From Roseomonas nitratireducens (lineage in GTDB: Bacteria; Pseudomonadota; Alphaproteobacteria; Acetobacterales; Acetobacteraceae), in contig NZ_JAGIYZ010000002.1 in assembly GCF_017813355.1 (NCBI RefSeq), positions 186,001-250,000 on the forward strand: 64,000 nucleotides of DNA, in the 5' to 3' direction. Every line of letters starts with the position of its first letter. Within the stretch, counting starts at the first letter, position 1. The notes beneath the pieces were generated by a model. That model was not told where the DNA came from, made no database searches, and saw only the letters and a list, made by a program, of their open reading frames with translations. Of the stretch, positions 10,884 to 18,593 are shown piece after piece. Made by a program: the position numbers and the translations under genes.

Positions 10884-12557
10884 GGCGGGCGCGAAGGTCG
10901 AGATAACGTCGGGCAGGTCGCCGGCCGGCACGGGACGGCCGAACAGGTAGCCCTGGGCGGCATCGCAGCCTTCGGCGCGCAGCCCGTCGAGCTGGGCCTG
11001 CGTCTCGACCCCTTCGGCCGTGACGCAGATGCCGAGGCTGCGCCCCAGCCCCGCCACTGCGCGGACGATCGCCGCGGCATCGCCGCCGGCGCAGAGGTCG
11101 CGCACGAAGGACCGGTCGATCTTGAGCCGGTCGAAGGGGAAGATGCGCAGCTGGGTCAGGGAGGAATACCCCGTCCCGAAATCGTCCATCGCGATGTGCA
11201 CGCCGATCCCACGCAGCGCGCGCAGCTGGTCGAGCGCCGTGTCCTGCGCGGCGAGCAGCACGTTCTCGGTCACCTCGACCTCGAGCCGCTCGGCAGCGAG
11301 GCCGGAGGCCGCGAGCGCGGCTTCGACGGCCGGCGGCAGCCCGTCCCGGTCGAACTGGGCGGGGGCGATGTTCACCGCCACGCGCAGCCCGGCGGGCCAG
11401 CCCGCGGCGACGCGGCAGGCCTCGCGCAGAACCCAGGTGCCGATGCGGCCCATCAGGCCGAGCCGCTCGGCGATCGGCAGGAACTCGATCGGCGGCACCA
11501 GGCCGCGCTCGGGGTGGCGCCAGCGGATCAGCGCCTCGAAGCCGGTCAGGCGGCCTTCGGGCAGCGCTACCTGGGGCTGGAAGTGCAGCTCGAACTGCTC
11601 GCTCTCGACGGCGCGGCGCAGTGCGCTTTCCATCGCGCGCAGCTCGCGGAAGCGGGCGTCCATCTCGGGCGCGAAGCGCAGCCAGCCGCCGGCGGGGCTG
11701 GCCTCGGTCCGGGCGAGGCCGGCGCGGCGGATGAGCAGCCCGGCCTCGGCCCCGTCGGCCGGGGCGATGGCGAAGCCGATGCGCGGCGTGACGGTCACCG
11801 TCTCCCCCGCGATCAGGTAGGGGCGCGCGAGAAGGTCGACGAGGCGGGCGGAGAGCGCCTGCGCCTGGGTCGCGTCGGCGACGTCGGCCTGCAGGATGGC
11901 GAATTCCTCCCCGGCGAGGCGGGCGACGAGGTCGGACTCGCGCAGCGCCGCGCGCAGGCGGCGGCCGGCGGCGCGCAGCAGGTCCTCCCCCACAGCGTGG
12001 CCGAGCACCTGGTTGACGGCGCGGATGCCGTCGATGTCGCAGATCAGCACGGCGAGGCCGGCGCGGCGCCGCGGCGGACGGTCGAGGGCCGCACCCAGCC
12101 GCGCCTCGAACATCGCGCGGTCGGCGAGGCCGGTGACGTGGTCGGCGCCACCGCCGCCGGGCAGGCCGGATTCTTCTTCGATGGCGAGGATCCAGTCGGA
12201 CGCGCCCGTGCGGGCGAAGGCGAAGCGAAGGCCGGGCGCGCCGGCCAGGCGCAGCGGTTCCGCCGCGCCGTCCGGCGCCTCGGCGACGATGTCCTGTTCC
12301 TGGGTCGAGACGCGGGAGACCGCGGCGGCGACGAGGGAGGCGACGGCATCGCGGTCGAGCCTGGGGCTGGCCTCGAGAAGGTCGGACAGCCCCGCATGGG
12401 TGCGGCGGACGCGGGCGAGGCCCAGCTGCACCGCGGCACGGGGGCTGACATGGCCGATCCGCAGATCGGCGTCGAAGCTGAGGAGTCCGTCGGGCAGCGG
12501 CGAGGAAGGCCCGCCCAGAGGCCGTCGCCCGATGTCGGCGTCCGCCATCCCGTCCAT
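10872..12557 (-). CDS. GGDEF-EAL protein (c-di-GMP turnover)
   Basis: 561 aa from ATG 12557 (MDGMADADIG), with a weak GAGG upstream. Residues about 1-130 form a PAS-like sensory region, followed by a GGDEF domain whose active-site motif is AGEEF (215-219; the first Gly is Ala), then a full EAL domain. EAL begins at 341 (FEALIRWRHPERGLVPP) and keeps the catalytic set: Asn in VAVNIAPAQF, Glu in VEVTEN, Asp-Asp in AMDDFGTGYSS, Lys in LKIDRSF and Glu in TAEGVET. The protein is soluble. Likely activity is phosphodiesterase; the altered GGDEF may be inactive or regulatory. Confidence 0.9.
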   Translation of the reverse strand: MDGMADADIGRRPLGGPSSPLPDGLLSFDADLRIGHVSPRAAVQLGLARVRRTHAGLSDLLEASPRLDRDAVASLVAAAVSRVSTQEQDIVAEAPDGAAEPLRLAGAPGLRFAFARTGASDWILAIEEESGLPGGGGADHVTGLADRAMFEARLGAALDRPPRRRAGLAVLICDIDGIRAVNQVLGHAVGEDLLRAAGRRLRAALRESDLVARLAGEEFAILQADVADATQAQALSARLVDLLARPYLIAGETVTVTPRIGFAIAPADGAEAGLLIRRAGLARTEASPAGGWLRFAPEMDARFRELRAMESALRRAVESEQFELHFQPQVALPEGRLTGFEALIRWRHPERGLVPPIEFLPIAERLGLMGRIGTWVLREACRVAAGWPAGLRVAVNIAPAQFDRDGLPPAVEAALAASGLAAERLEVEVTENVLLAAQDTALDQLRALRGIGVHIAMDDFGTGYSSLTQLRIFPFDRLKIDRSFVRDLCAGGDAAAIVRAVAGLGRSLGICVTAEGVETQAQLDGLRAEGCDAAQGYLFGRPVPAGDLPDVISTFAPASAG

Positions 12558-12701
12558 GTCGCCTCGCTTTTGCTCGGGCGCGCCTGGGAAGTCGGGCGCG
12601 CCGGGTCCTGTTGCCGATGCGCTACCCTTAGGGCGGGAGGAATGAAGAAAGCATGGACGGGCCGGTCGCAGGCCGGGCGCGTGAGATGCGTCGCGGGGCG
12701 C

Positions 12702-12789
12702 TTCGCATTCTGCGATTCGCGTTTTGCGTGGCCTCATCGCGAGGCATCGCAATATGCTTCGCAAAATGCGAAACTGCTCTGCGATGAGG
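12702..12789. promoter_or_regulatory. Nested inverted repeats, candidate operator
   Basis: TTCGCAAAATGCGAA (12758-12772) is a perfect 6-3-6 inverted repeat. A near copy, TTCGCATTCTGCGAT, lies at 12702-12716, 56 bases away, with a related CGCGTTTTGCGT at 12718-12729. The perfect copy is itself enclosed by CCTCATCGC (12732-12740) and GCGATGAGG (12781-12789), a perfect 9-bp inverted repeat. The cluster lies 145-230 bases upstream of the GGDEF-EAL start codon in locally AT-richer DNA. It looks like a two-site operator for a dimeric regulator; the regulator is not identified. Confidence 0.5.
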
Positions 12790-12923
12790 GGACTGGATGT
12801 CTGCGCATCCCGGCACGGCGCCCAGCCGGCCAGGGCACCGGGGTGTCCCGGCCAAGGTTTTCGCTGGCAAGGGCCGTTGTCGCGCAGGCGCGCGGCGCAT
12901 CCGGCGGCCGATGCCGCCGGGGC

Positions 12924-12955
12924 AAAAAAATAGGGCCGCCCTATCGGACGGCCCC
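12924..12955 (-). terminator. Intrinsic terminator of the Hint/RTX gene
   Basis: On the minus strand GGGCCGTCC and GGGCGGCCC (one G-T pair) form a 9-bp stem around a GATA loop and run into a TATTTTTTT tract. It lies about 85 bases beyond the stop of the Hint/RTX gene, as expected for a rho-independent terminator of that transcript. Confidence 0.85.
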
Positions 12956-13040
12956 AAGGCAAGGTTGAGGAAGGCTAAGCTGCCAGGCCCCGGGACCATC
13001 CCGTGCCAGACGAGCTGCGTAATGCACGGGGCGTGCCAGA

Positions 13041-14141
13041 TCACGCCGCCCGGTCCCGCCGGGTCATGCCGCCGGCCAGCAGGCGCAACCGGATGCGCTC
13101 CAGGATGGGCCCGCCGGTCACGCGATCCGCGCAGGGCGCGGCCGCCGACGGGCCGGCCGGGGCGAAATCCGCGTGCAGCGCCGCATGCAGGGCGCCATTG
13201 GCGAATTGGTGGCGGTTGGCGCAGTCGAGGTAGGATTCCGCCGGCGCGCCCTCGGCCAGCAGCACGTCATGCGCGTCCAGCTCGACATGCAGGTACTGGA
13301 TCGGCCCGCTGGGCGGTTCGCGCAGGATTCCCGGCAGGCCGACGAGCCGTTCCGCCGGCACCAGCGCGCCATCGACCAGCAGGGCGTGGTCGGGGGAGAC
13401 GCGGAGGTCCCGGCGCGGCACGCCCGGCCCGAGCGCCCCGGCGGCGATGCGGATGGGCAGCACCTTCTCGGGCGCCGGATGCCGCCGCGGATCGAGCCCA
13501 CGCCGCCCGATCCAGCGGATGGGCGCAAGGCGCGGGCCGTTGAGCGCGAGGGTGACGACGCGGTCGCCGATGCGCAGCGCCTCGACCGTCACCTCCCCCG
13601 CCTCGGTCAGGATGCGCGTGCCGGCGAGGTAGCAGGGGGTCCGCATCGGCCCGACCGGATTGCCGTCCAGGTCGGTGTCCTCCTGATAGTCCACCCATTC
13701 GATGTCGCCGGCGACGAAATCGGTGCCCTGGGAGGGATCGGCGTAGCTGACGTACCAGCCCTGGTCGGCCACGTTCCAGGTCCAGGTCGCGCCGCCGGGG
13801 ACGCCGGCGAGTTCGACCGTGTCCTCGCCCTCGCCGCCGTAATGGGTGTCGCTGCCGGGAATGGCGTTCAGCAGGTCGTGGCCGTCGCCGCCGCGCAGCA
13901 CGTCGTTCTCGGCGCCGCCCTGCAGGATGTCGTTGTCGTTCCCGCCGTCGAGGATATCGTTGCCGCCGCCCCCCGCGAGCAGGTCGTCGCCCCCGAGCCC
14001 ATCGAGCGTGTCGTTGCCATCGGCGCCGAAGATGTCGGTGTCGGGGCTCGCCGAGCCGGCGTAGCTGTCCTCGCCGACCGTGGCATCGCCGGCGGGGACG
14101 AAACCGCCACCGGGGATCGAGGTGTACCAGGACCCGGACAT
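13041..14141 (-). CDS. Hint-domain protein with RTX-type calcium-binding repeats
   Basis: 366 aa with a good ribosome-binding site (GGGAGG five bases before ATG). Residues about 35-110 are acidic GGxGxDxL nonapeptide repeats (DGNDTLDGLGGDDLLAGGGG, then NDILDGGNDNDILQGG), the Ca2+-binding RTX pattern typical of type I-secreted proteins. From 169 a Hedgehog/intein-like (Hint) domain follows: PCYLAGTRILTEAGEVTVEA, with Cys170 at the splice-like position, then RIGDRVVTL and VSPDHALLVDGALVPA. No signal peptide is present, consistent with type I export. Hint domains self-cleave or splice; the substrate here is unknown. A perfect CtrA-type box sits upstream and a terminator follows. Confidence 0.85.
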   Translation of the reverse strand: MSGSWYTSIPGGGFVPAGDATVGEDSYAGSASPDTDIFGADGNDTLDGLGGDDLLAGGGGNDILDGGNDNDILQGGAENDVLRGGDGHDLLNAIPGSDTHYGGEGEDTVELAGVPGGATWTWNVADQGWYVSYADPSQGTDFVAGDIEWVDYQEDTDLDGNPVGPMRTPCYLAGTRILTEAGEVTVEALRIGDRVVTLALNGPRLAPIRWIGRRGLDPRRHPAPEKVLPIRIAAGALGPGVPRRDLRVSPDHALLVDGALVPAERLVGLPGILREPPSGPIQYLHVELDAHDVLLAEGAPAESYLDCANRHQFANGALHAALHADFAPAGPSAAAPCADRVTGGPILERIRLRLLAGGMTRRDRAA

Positions 14142-14231
14142 CCGCGCCTCCCGTCGCCGCGACGGGCCGGATCGCCCGTCGCGGCATCACCTAAGACGGG
14201 AAGTTTCGGTGCCGCAATTTCAACGTTTGGT

Positions 14232-14247
14232 TTAACGCGAGATTAAC
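14232..14247 (-). promoter_or_regulatory. Perfect CtrA-type box (TTAA-N7-TTAAC)
   Basis: TTAACGCGAGATTAAC in the 127-bp gap upstream of the Hint/RTX gene matches the CtrA consensus TTAA-N7-TTAAC exactly. It is also an 11-bp direct repeat of TTAACGCGA. TTAA is very rare in this sequence, so a chance pair at the right spacing is unlikely. CtrA governs motility and secretion genes in Rhodospirillales. It lies 91-106 bases from the start codon. Confidence 0.6.
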
Positions 14248-14268
14248 GCGAAAACGGAATGAAATCCC

Positions 14269-15441
14269 TCAGCGGGCGCGTTCCAGGATGCTCACGTAGT
14301 TCGCCACCGCCGCGCCGCCCATGTTGAACACGCCGCCGAGATTGGCCTTCGGCAGTTGCATCGCCCCCGCCGTGCCGGTCAGCTGCATCGCCGCCAGCAC
14401 ATGCATGGAAACCCCCGTCGCGCCGATCGGGTGGCCCTTGGACTTCAGCCCGCCGGAGCGGTTGACCGGCAGGCGCCCATCCGCCGCCGTCCAGCCTTCC
14501 AGCGCGGCGCGCCCCCCCTGCCCTTCGGCCGCGAGCCCCATCGCCTCGTATTCGATGAGCTCGGCGACGGTGAAGCAGTCATGCGTCTCGGCGAAGGAGA
14601 GGTCGGCGACCGTGATGCCCGCCTGCGCATAGGCCCGCGCCCAGGCTTCGCGCGCGCCCTCGAAGCGCACGATGTCGCGCGCGGCGATGGGCAGGAAGTC
14701 GTTGACCTGCACCGCCGCGCGGAAGCGCACGGCCTTGCCCATGCCCTTGGCCGTCTCGGCATCCGCCAGCACCAGCGCCGCCGCGCCGTCGGACACCAGC
14801 GAGCAGTCGGTCCGCTTCAGCGGGCGGGCCACATAGGGGTTCTTCTCGCTCTCGTTGCGGCAGAAGGCGTAGCCGAGGTCCTTGCGCATCTGCGCCCAGG
14901 GGTTGTCCACGCCGTTGCGGTGGTTCTTGGCCGCGATCGCGGCGAGCGCGTCCGACTGGTCGCCATGGCGCTGGAAATAGGCCTCCGCGATGCGGCCGAA
15001 GACGCCGGCGAAGCCGCCTTCGATGTCCTGCTCGGTCTTGCGGTAGGAGGCGGTGAGCAGGATGTCGCCGACCTTCGGGCCCGGCGTCGCGGTCATCTTC
15101 TCGGCGCCCACCACCAGGGCGAAGCGCCCCCGCCCGGCCGCGATGAAGTCCCGTGCGGCGTGGATCGCCGCCGAGCCCGTGGCGCAGGCGTTCTCGTAGC
15201 GCGTGATCGGCTTGAAGCGCAGTTCCGGCACCGATTGCAGCACGAGGGAGGACGGGAAGCCCTGCGGGGTGAAGCCTTCCCCGAAGACGCCGACGAAGCC
15301 GGCATCGATCTCGGCCGGGCCCAGGCCGGCATCCTCGATGGCGGCGCGGGCGACGCCGGCGATCAGCGTCTCGAGGTCGGGCGCGTCCTCGCGCTTGCCG
15401 AAGGGGCTGTGCGCCCAGCCGACGATGCAGGCTTCCGTCAT
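14269..15441 (-). CDS. Thiolase-family acetyl-CoA acyltransferase (SCP-x type)
   Basis: 390 aa. It carries the acyl-binding Cys86 in YENACATGSAAIHAA and the C-terminal GGLKSKGHPIGATG block with its catalytic His, plus the NMGGAAVANYVSILER end. A second Cys (AETHDCFTVAE) replaces the usual 'NEAF' region, which is typical of the SCP-x/thiolase-like group rather than classical biosynthetic thiolases. It may cleave or form beta-ketoacyl-CoA; the substrate is not known. It has a strong AGGAGG site. Monocistronic by context, next to two unrelated Hint genes. Confidence 0.85.
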   Translation of the reverse strand: MTEACIVGWAHSPFGKREDAPDLETLIAGVARAAIEDAGLGPAEIDAGFVGVFGEGFTPQGFPSSLVLQSVPELRFKPITRYENACATGSAAIHAARDFIAAGRGRFALVVGAEKMTATPGPKVGDILLTASYRKTEQDIEGGFAGVFGRIAEAYFQRHGDQSDALAAIAAKNHRNGVDNPWAQMRKDLGYAFCRNESEKNPYVARPLKRTDCSLVSDGAAALVLADAETAKGMGKAVRFRAAVQVNDFLPIAARDIVRFEGAREAWARAYAQAGITVADLSFAETHDCFTVAELIEYEAMGLAAEGQGGRAALEGWTAADGRLPVNRSGGLKSKGHPIGATGVSMHVLAAMQLTGTAGAMQLPKANLGGVFNMGGAAVANYVSILERAR

Positions 15442-15595
15442 GGGCGGTTCCTCCTGTGCGGGGCGCCATCCTAGATCAGGGTCCGGCCGGGTGGAACCGG
15501 CGCGCGGTTGCGCCGGGCGGAGATAAGCCGCTCTGGACGCTATGTTTTCCGGGGCAAGGGTTCCGACCGCCTGGCTCCATCCGGCGGGGGTCGCT

Positions 15596-16210
15596 TCAGC
15601 CGGCGTCCTCCCTCACGCCCGGCGGCGCCGTGCGCAGCACTGGCGTCAGCGGCAGCGCCGAAAGGCGCAGGCGTCGCGTGCCGACCTCGGGCGGGCCGGG
15701 CGCTGGCGCCGCGGCAGCGCGCCAGCCGAACTGTTCCGCGCGCCAGGCGAGCATCGCGAGCAGCGGTCCGTCGGGCGCGCGGCGCGGGGCGAAGGCGTCC
15801 GCCGCATCCGGCACGCCGCTTTCCACCGCGAGGCCCGCGACGAGCAGCGCGTCATGCGCGGGCAGCAGGATCTCGATGAAGTCGTGCTCAGCCGCCGCGG
15901 CATCCCGCGTGATGCCGGCCCCGTCCACCAGGTCCATCGCGCGGACCAGCGCCCCGTCGATCAGCAGCCCGACGTCAGGTGGCAGGATGAGCGTCTCGGT
16001 CGGCCCGGCATCGGCGATGGCGCCGGCGGCGATGTGGACAAGGGCGCAGCGCGCGCGGTGACGGCGCAGGCCCATCACGGGCTGGAAGGGGGCGCCGGCG
16101 CCGCCGGTGGCGAAGACCAGGTCGCCTGGCGCGATCTGCCCCGCCGGCACGGGCCCGCGTGGGGTCAGGACGGGGGCATCGGCGGGCAATCCGGTCGCGT
16201 GCGCGTCCAA
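15596..16210 (-). CDS. Small Hint-domain protein
   Basis: 204 aa from a TTG start (the only in-frame start before an upstream stop), with GGAG eight bases upstream. Almost the whole protein is a Hint module: ADAPVLTPRGPVPAGQIAPG, then GDLVFATGG, LIDGALVRAMDLV and EHDFIEILLPAHDALLVAGL. These parallel blocks in the Hint/RTX protein 1.5 kb away (GTRILTEAGEVTVEALRIGDRVVTL; DHALLVDGALVPAERLV). The catalytic Cys is replaced: the position aligned with it reads 'ADAPV'. Possibly an inactive or rearranged homologue. The start codon lies in a hairpin 70 bases downstream of tRNA-Arg. Confidence 0.7.
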   Translation of the reverse strand: MDAHATGLPADAPVLTPRGPVPAGQIAPGDLVFATGGAGAPFQPVMGLRRHRARCALVHIAAGAIADAGPTETLILPPDVGLLIDGALVRAMDLVDGAGITRDAAAAEHDFIEILLPAHDALLVAGLAVESGVPDAADAFAPRRAPDGPLLAMLAWRAEQFGWRAAAAPAPGPPEVGTRRLRLSALPLTPVLRTAPPGVREDAG

Positions 16211-16279
16211 GCGGCGGTCTCCGATCGGGACCGCTTGATTCCATCACGGAACGAAAGACGTCAATCGCGCAGGTGGCGG

Positions 16280-16356
16280 TGGCGCGCCCTGGAGGATTCG
16301 AACCTCCGACCCACGACTTAGAAGGTCGTTGCTCTGTCCAACTGAGCTAAGGGCGC
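16280..16356 (-). tRNA. tRNA-Arg (TCT)
   Basis: A complete cloverleaf can be folded: acceptor GCGCCCT/AGGGCGC, D-arm TTAGCTCAGTTGGACAGAGC, anticodon stem ACGAC/GTCGT with loop CTTCTAA (anticodon TCT, reading AGA) and T-arm GGAGGTTCGAATCCTCC. Discriminator G is followed by an encoded CCA (16280-16282). Confidence 0.97.
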
Positions 16357-16376
16357 CCGCGCCCCTGGTAGCACAA

Positions 16377-16700
16377 TCAGTGCGACCAGTTCTCGTGCCG
16401 GCCGAAGCGGAAATTGTCGGCGTAGACCTTGGGCTTCATCGCGGGCTTCGCCGTCTCGGGCTCGGCCTCGTAGGCCAGGCCCTGCGCCTCGGCATAGGCG
16501 ATGGCCTGGGCGCGCGTCCCGAAGGACAGGCGGACCTGGCCGCGCATGTCCCCCGACCCGTACCAGCCCATCAGCGGGTCGAGCCGCTTCGCCTCGGCCG
16601 GGGTGAATTCCAGCATCCAGCCCTCGCTCTTCGCGCGGCCGGACTGCATGGCCGATTTCGGCGGCTGGAAGATGCGGGCGAAGCCCTTGCTGTGCGCCAT
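16377..16700 (-). CDS. NADH:ubiquinone oxidoreductase accessory subunit, NDUFS4-like
   Basis: 107 aa (MAHSKGFARIFQPPKSAMQS...). The sequence KSEGWMLEF...DPLMGWYGSGDMRGQVRLSF, with AIAYAEAQGLAYE and the tail KVYADNFRFGRHENWSH, is the 'ETC complex I subunit conserved region' (NDUFS4/18-kDa family). The family is an accessory subunit of complex I found in mitochondria and alphaproteobacteria, bound near the NADH-oxidising arm. It sits alone between two tRNA genes; the nuo operon is not in the window. ATG 16700 is preferred because the open frame upstream runs into tRNA-Pro. Confidence 0.9.
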   Translation of the reverse strand: MAHSKGFARIFQPPKSAMQSGRAKSEGWMLEFTPAEAKRLDPLMGWYGSGDMRGQVRLSFGTRAQAIAYAEAQGLAYEAEPETAKPAMKPKVYADNFRFGRHENWSH

Positions 16701-16723
16701 GCGTGACGTCCTCGAATGCGGCA

Positions 16724-16797
<74 letters not shown>

Positions 16798-16838
16798 TCG
16801 CGGCGCACCCTATGGAAGGGGGCCGCCGGGGGCAAGCA

Positions 16839-17324
16839 TCAGGGTACGGTCCCGAAGATCCGGTGAAGCACGCGGTCCCCGGCGCGGATGTCGAGCCGTT
16901 CAGTCACCCCGGCCGCGAGTTCCAGCGTCGCGCGCACCGGCCCGTTGCTGGACACGGTCGCGAGGGAGAGCGGCACGGTGCGTTCGGCGATGCGGTGGAT
17001 GCGCCCGTCCGCGGCGATGAACACCATGTCTAGCGAGGCCAGGGTGTTGCGCATCCACATGCTGGATTCGCGCGGGGCGCCCCAGTCGAACAGCATGCCC
17101 TCGTCGGGCTTCACCTCCGGGCGGAACATCAGGCCGATCATCTGCTGTTCGGAGGACAGCGCCATCTCGACCGTGAAGGGAAGGCGCCGCCCGTCGCGCG
17201 TGACGATGACGAGCGGTTCGGTCGGCAGACGGGGCTGCGGCCGGTCCACGCCCGGCTGGGCGCGGGCGGCGGCGGGCAACAGGGCGGCGGCGGCGATCAG
17301 GGCGCGGCGGAGGATCATGGCCAT
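16839..17324 (-). CDS. DUF192 family exported protein
   Basis: 161 aa with a signal peptide (RRALIAAAALLPAAARAQ). The mature part shows the DUF192 signature: FTVEMALSSEQQMIGLMFRPEVKPDEGMLFDWG, ESSMWMRNTLASLDMVFIAADGRI and LELAAGVTERLDIRAGDRVLH. The structure of this family is a small beta-barrel; function is unknown. It begins one base after the stop of the deacetylase-family gene, so the two are co-transcribed. ATG 17318 is an alternative start. Confidence 0.88.
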   Translation of the reverse strand: MAMILRRALIAAAALLPAAARAQPGVDRPQPRLPTEPLVIVTRDGRRLPFTVEMALSSEQQMIGLMFRPEVKPDEGMLFDWGAPRESSMWMRNTLASLDMVFIAADGRIHRIAERTVPLSLATVSSNGPVRATLELAAGVTERLDIRAGDRVLHRIFGTVP

Positions 17325-17325
17325 C

Positions 17326-18453
17326 TCATGCCACGGCGGCGGGCGGGGCGGGAAGGTCGGCCAGCGCCGCGGCCGCGGCCCGGCGCACCACGGCGCGCAC
17401 GACGCCGGGGCGCGGCGGGTCGACCAGCGTCGTGAACCAGTGTTCCGGCGGGTTGCGCCCGGCGGCGCGGTGGAAGGTCAGGCCGCGCAGCACGGCCTCG
17501 GCCGCCGGCGGCAGGCGGTCGGGCAGCGCATGCCCGTTCAGCACGCCCCAGACCCCGGCCCAGCAGCGGGCGACCGACCACGGGTTGTAGCCCCCGCCGC
17601 CGAGCACGATCAGCCGCGGCGCCGCGCCCATCAGCGCCGAGACCACCGCGCGGTGGGCGTTGTTCGACAGCGCCAGGCGCGAGAGCGGGTCCTCCTCGAT
17701 CGCATCGGCCCCGCATTGCAGCATGATCGCCTGCGGGCGCAGGCGGCGGGCCAGCGGCAGGATCGCCTCGTGCAGCACCCACAGCATCTCGGAATCGTTG
17801 AAGCCGGCGGGGACGGGGATGTTGCGCGCATGGCCCCCTGCCCGGTCCTCGACCCCGCCGGTGAAGGGCCAGCGGCCGTCCTCATGGACCGAGAGGGTGA
17901 AGACGCGCGGATCGTCGTGGAAGGCGTCCTGCACCCCGTCGCCGTGATGGGCGTCGATGTCGACGTAGAGGAGGTTCGCGAGCCCCTGGTCCAGCCAGGC
18001 CATCAGCCCGAGCACGGCGTCGTTGAGGTAGCAGAAGCCGCTCGCCCGGTCGGGACGGCCGTGATGGGTGCCGCCCCCGGGCACGTGCACCACTCCGCCC
18101 CCGACGGTCAGCCGCGCGGCGAGCATGGTGCCGCCCGCCCCGGTCGCCGGGCGGCGGAACACCTCCCGGTAGACGGGATTGCCGTCGGCGCCGATGCGGA
18201 AGCGGGCGCGATCCTCCGGGCTGACGGCCTGGGCCGCCTCGGCGCGCTGCAGGGCCGCGACGTAGTCGGGGTGGTGGAAGCGCAGCAGTTCCTCGGGCCG
18301 GGCGGTCGGGCTGTCGATGTACTGCCCCTCCCCCACCCAGCCGAGGGCGCGGACCAGGTCGAGCGTGGTGGAGACGCGGGGGATGGCGAGCGGATGCTTC
18401 GGCCCGTAGGTGGACCGGCGGTAGATCTCGGAGCCGACCAGGATGGGCGTCAT
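17326..18453 (-). CDS. Histone deacetylase / AcuC-family protein
   Basis: 375 aa from ATG 18453 (MTPILVGSEIYRRSTYGPKH); a GTG at 18486 would add 11 residues. The arginase-deacetylase core is intact: GGGTHHGRPDRASGFCYLND (His-His and substrate pocket), YVDIDAHHGDGVQDAFHDD (Zn ligands Asp and His), SLSVHEDG-like 'LSVHEDGRWPF', QCGADAIEEDPL (Zn Asp) and GGGGYNPWSVARCW. It belongs to the bacterial acetoin-utilization/deacetylase family, removing acetyl groups from proteins or polyamine-type substrates. The operon partner downstream is the DUF192 gene. Confidence 0.88.
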   Translation of the reverse strand: MTPILVGSEIYRRSTYGPKHPLAIPRVSTTLDLVRALGWVGEGQYIDSPTARPEELLRFHHPDYVAALQRAEAAQAVSPEDRARFRIGADGNPVYREVFRRPATGAGGTMLAARLTVGGGVVHVPGGGTHHGRPDRASGFCYLNDAVLGLMAWLDQGLANLLYVDIDAHHGDGVQDAFHDDPRVFTLSVHEDGRWPFTGGVEDRAGGHARNIPVPAGFNDSEMLWVLHEAILPLARRLRPQAIMLQCGADAIEEDPLSRLALSNNAHRAVVSALMGAAPRLIVLGGGGYNPWSVARCWAGVWGVLNGHALPDRLPPAAEAVLRGLTFHRAAGRNPPEHWFTTLVDPPRPGVVRAVVRRAAAAALADLPAPPAAVA

Positions 18454-18526
18454 CGGTGGCGGGGAGGTGATGGCGGCTTCCGGCACTGCAAGATGTCGCG
18501 GTAATGGACCATTAACCGTTGCCCGA

Positions 18527-18542
18527 TTAGCGTTCTTTTAAC
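18527..18542 (+). promoter_or_regulatory. Near-perfect CtrA-type box (TTAG-N7-TTAAC)
   Basis: TTAGCGTTCTTTTAAC has one mismatch to TTAA-N7-TTAAC. It lies 52 bases before the TTG start of the AAA gene in the AT-richer divergent gap, which also holds a further ATTAACC at 18511-18517. Candidate CtrA target, by analogy with the perfect box upstream of the Hint/RTX gene. Confidence 0.5.
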
Positions 18543-18593
18543 GTTTGCGGATCCGCGCGGCACGTCCCGCCGACCCGCCCCCGGAGGTGTGCC

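Larger units (their letters stand above)
12558..13040. other. 483-bp non-coding stretch between the GGDEF-EAL and Hint/RTX genes
   Basis: No convincing gene: the open frames here are short and Arg/Pro-rich. It holds, from right to left on the minus strand, the terminator of the Hint/RTX gene (12924-12955) and then a noticeably AT-richer patch with nested inverted repeats (12702-12789) that would be the upstream region of the GGDEF-EAL gene. A small RNA could be accommodated, but no promoter-terminator pair supports one. Confidence 0.6.

Noticed and set aside
12723-12933. Short ORFs in the 483-bp gap upstream of GGDEF-EAL as genes
   Set aside because: No ribosome-binding site, no recognisable domain, shadow-like composition; the region looks regulatory.
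16211-16279. Hairpin before the small Hint gene as a tRNA-Arg terminator
   Set aside because: A bulged stem (AAGCGGTC/GACCGC) exists but no T-run follows on either strand; the start codon and SD of the Hint gene lie in it.
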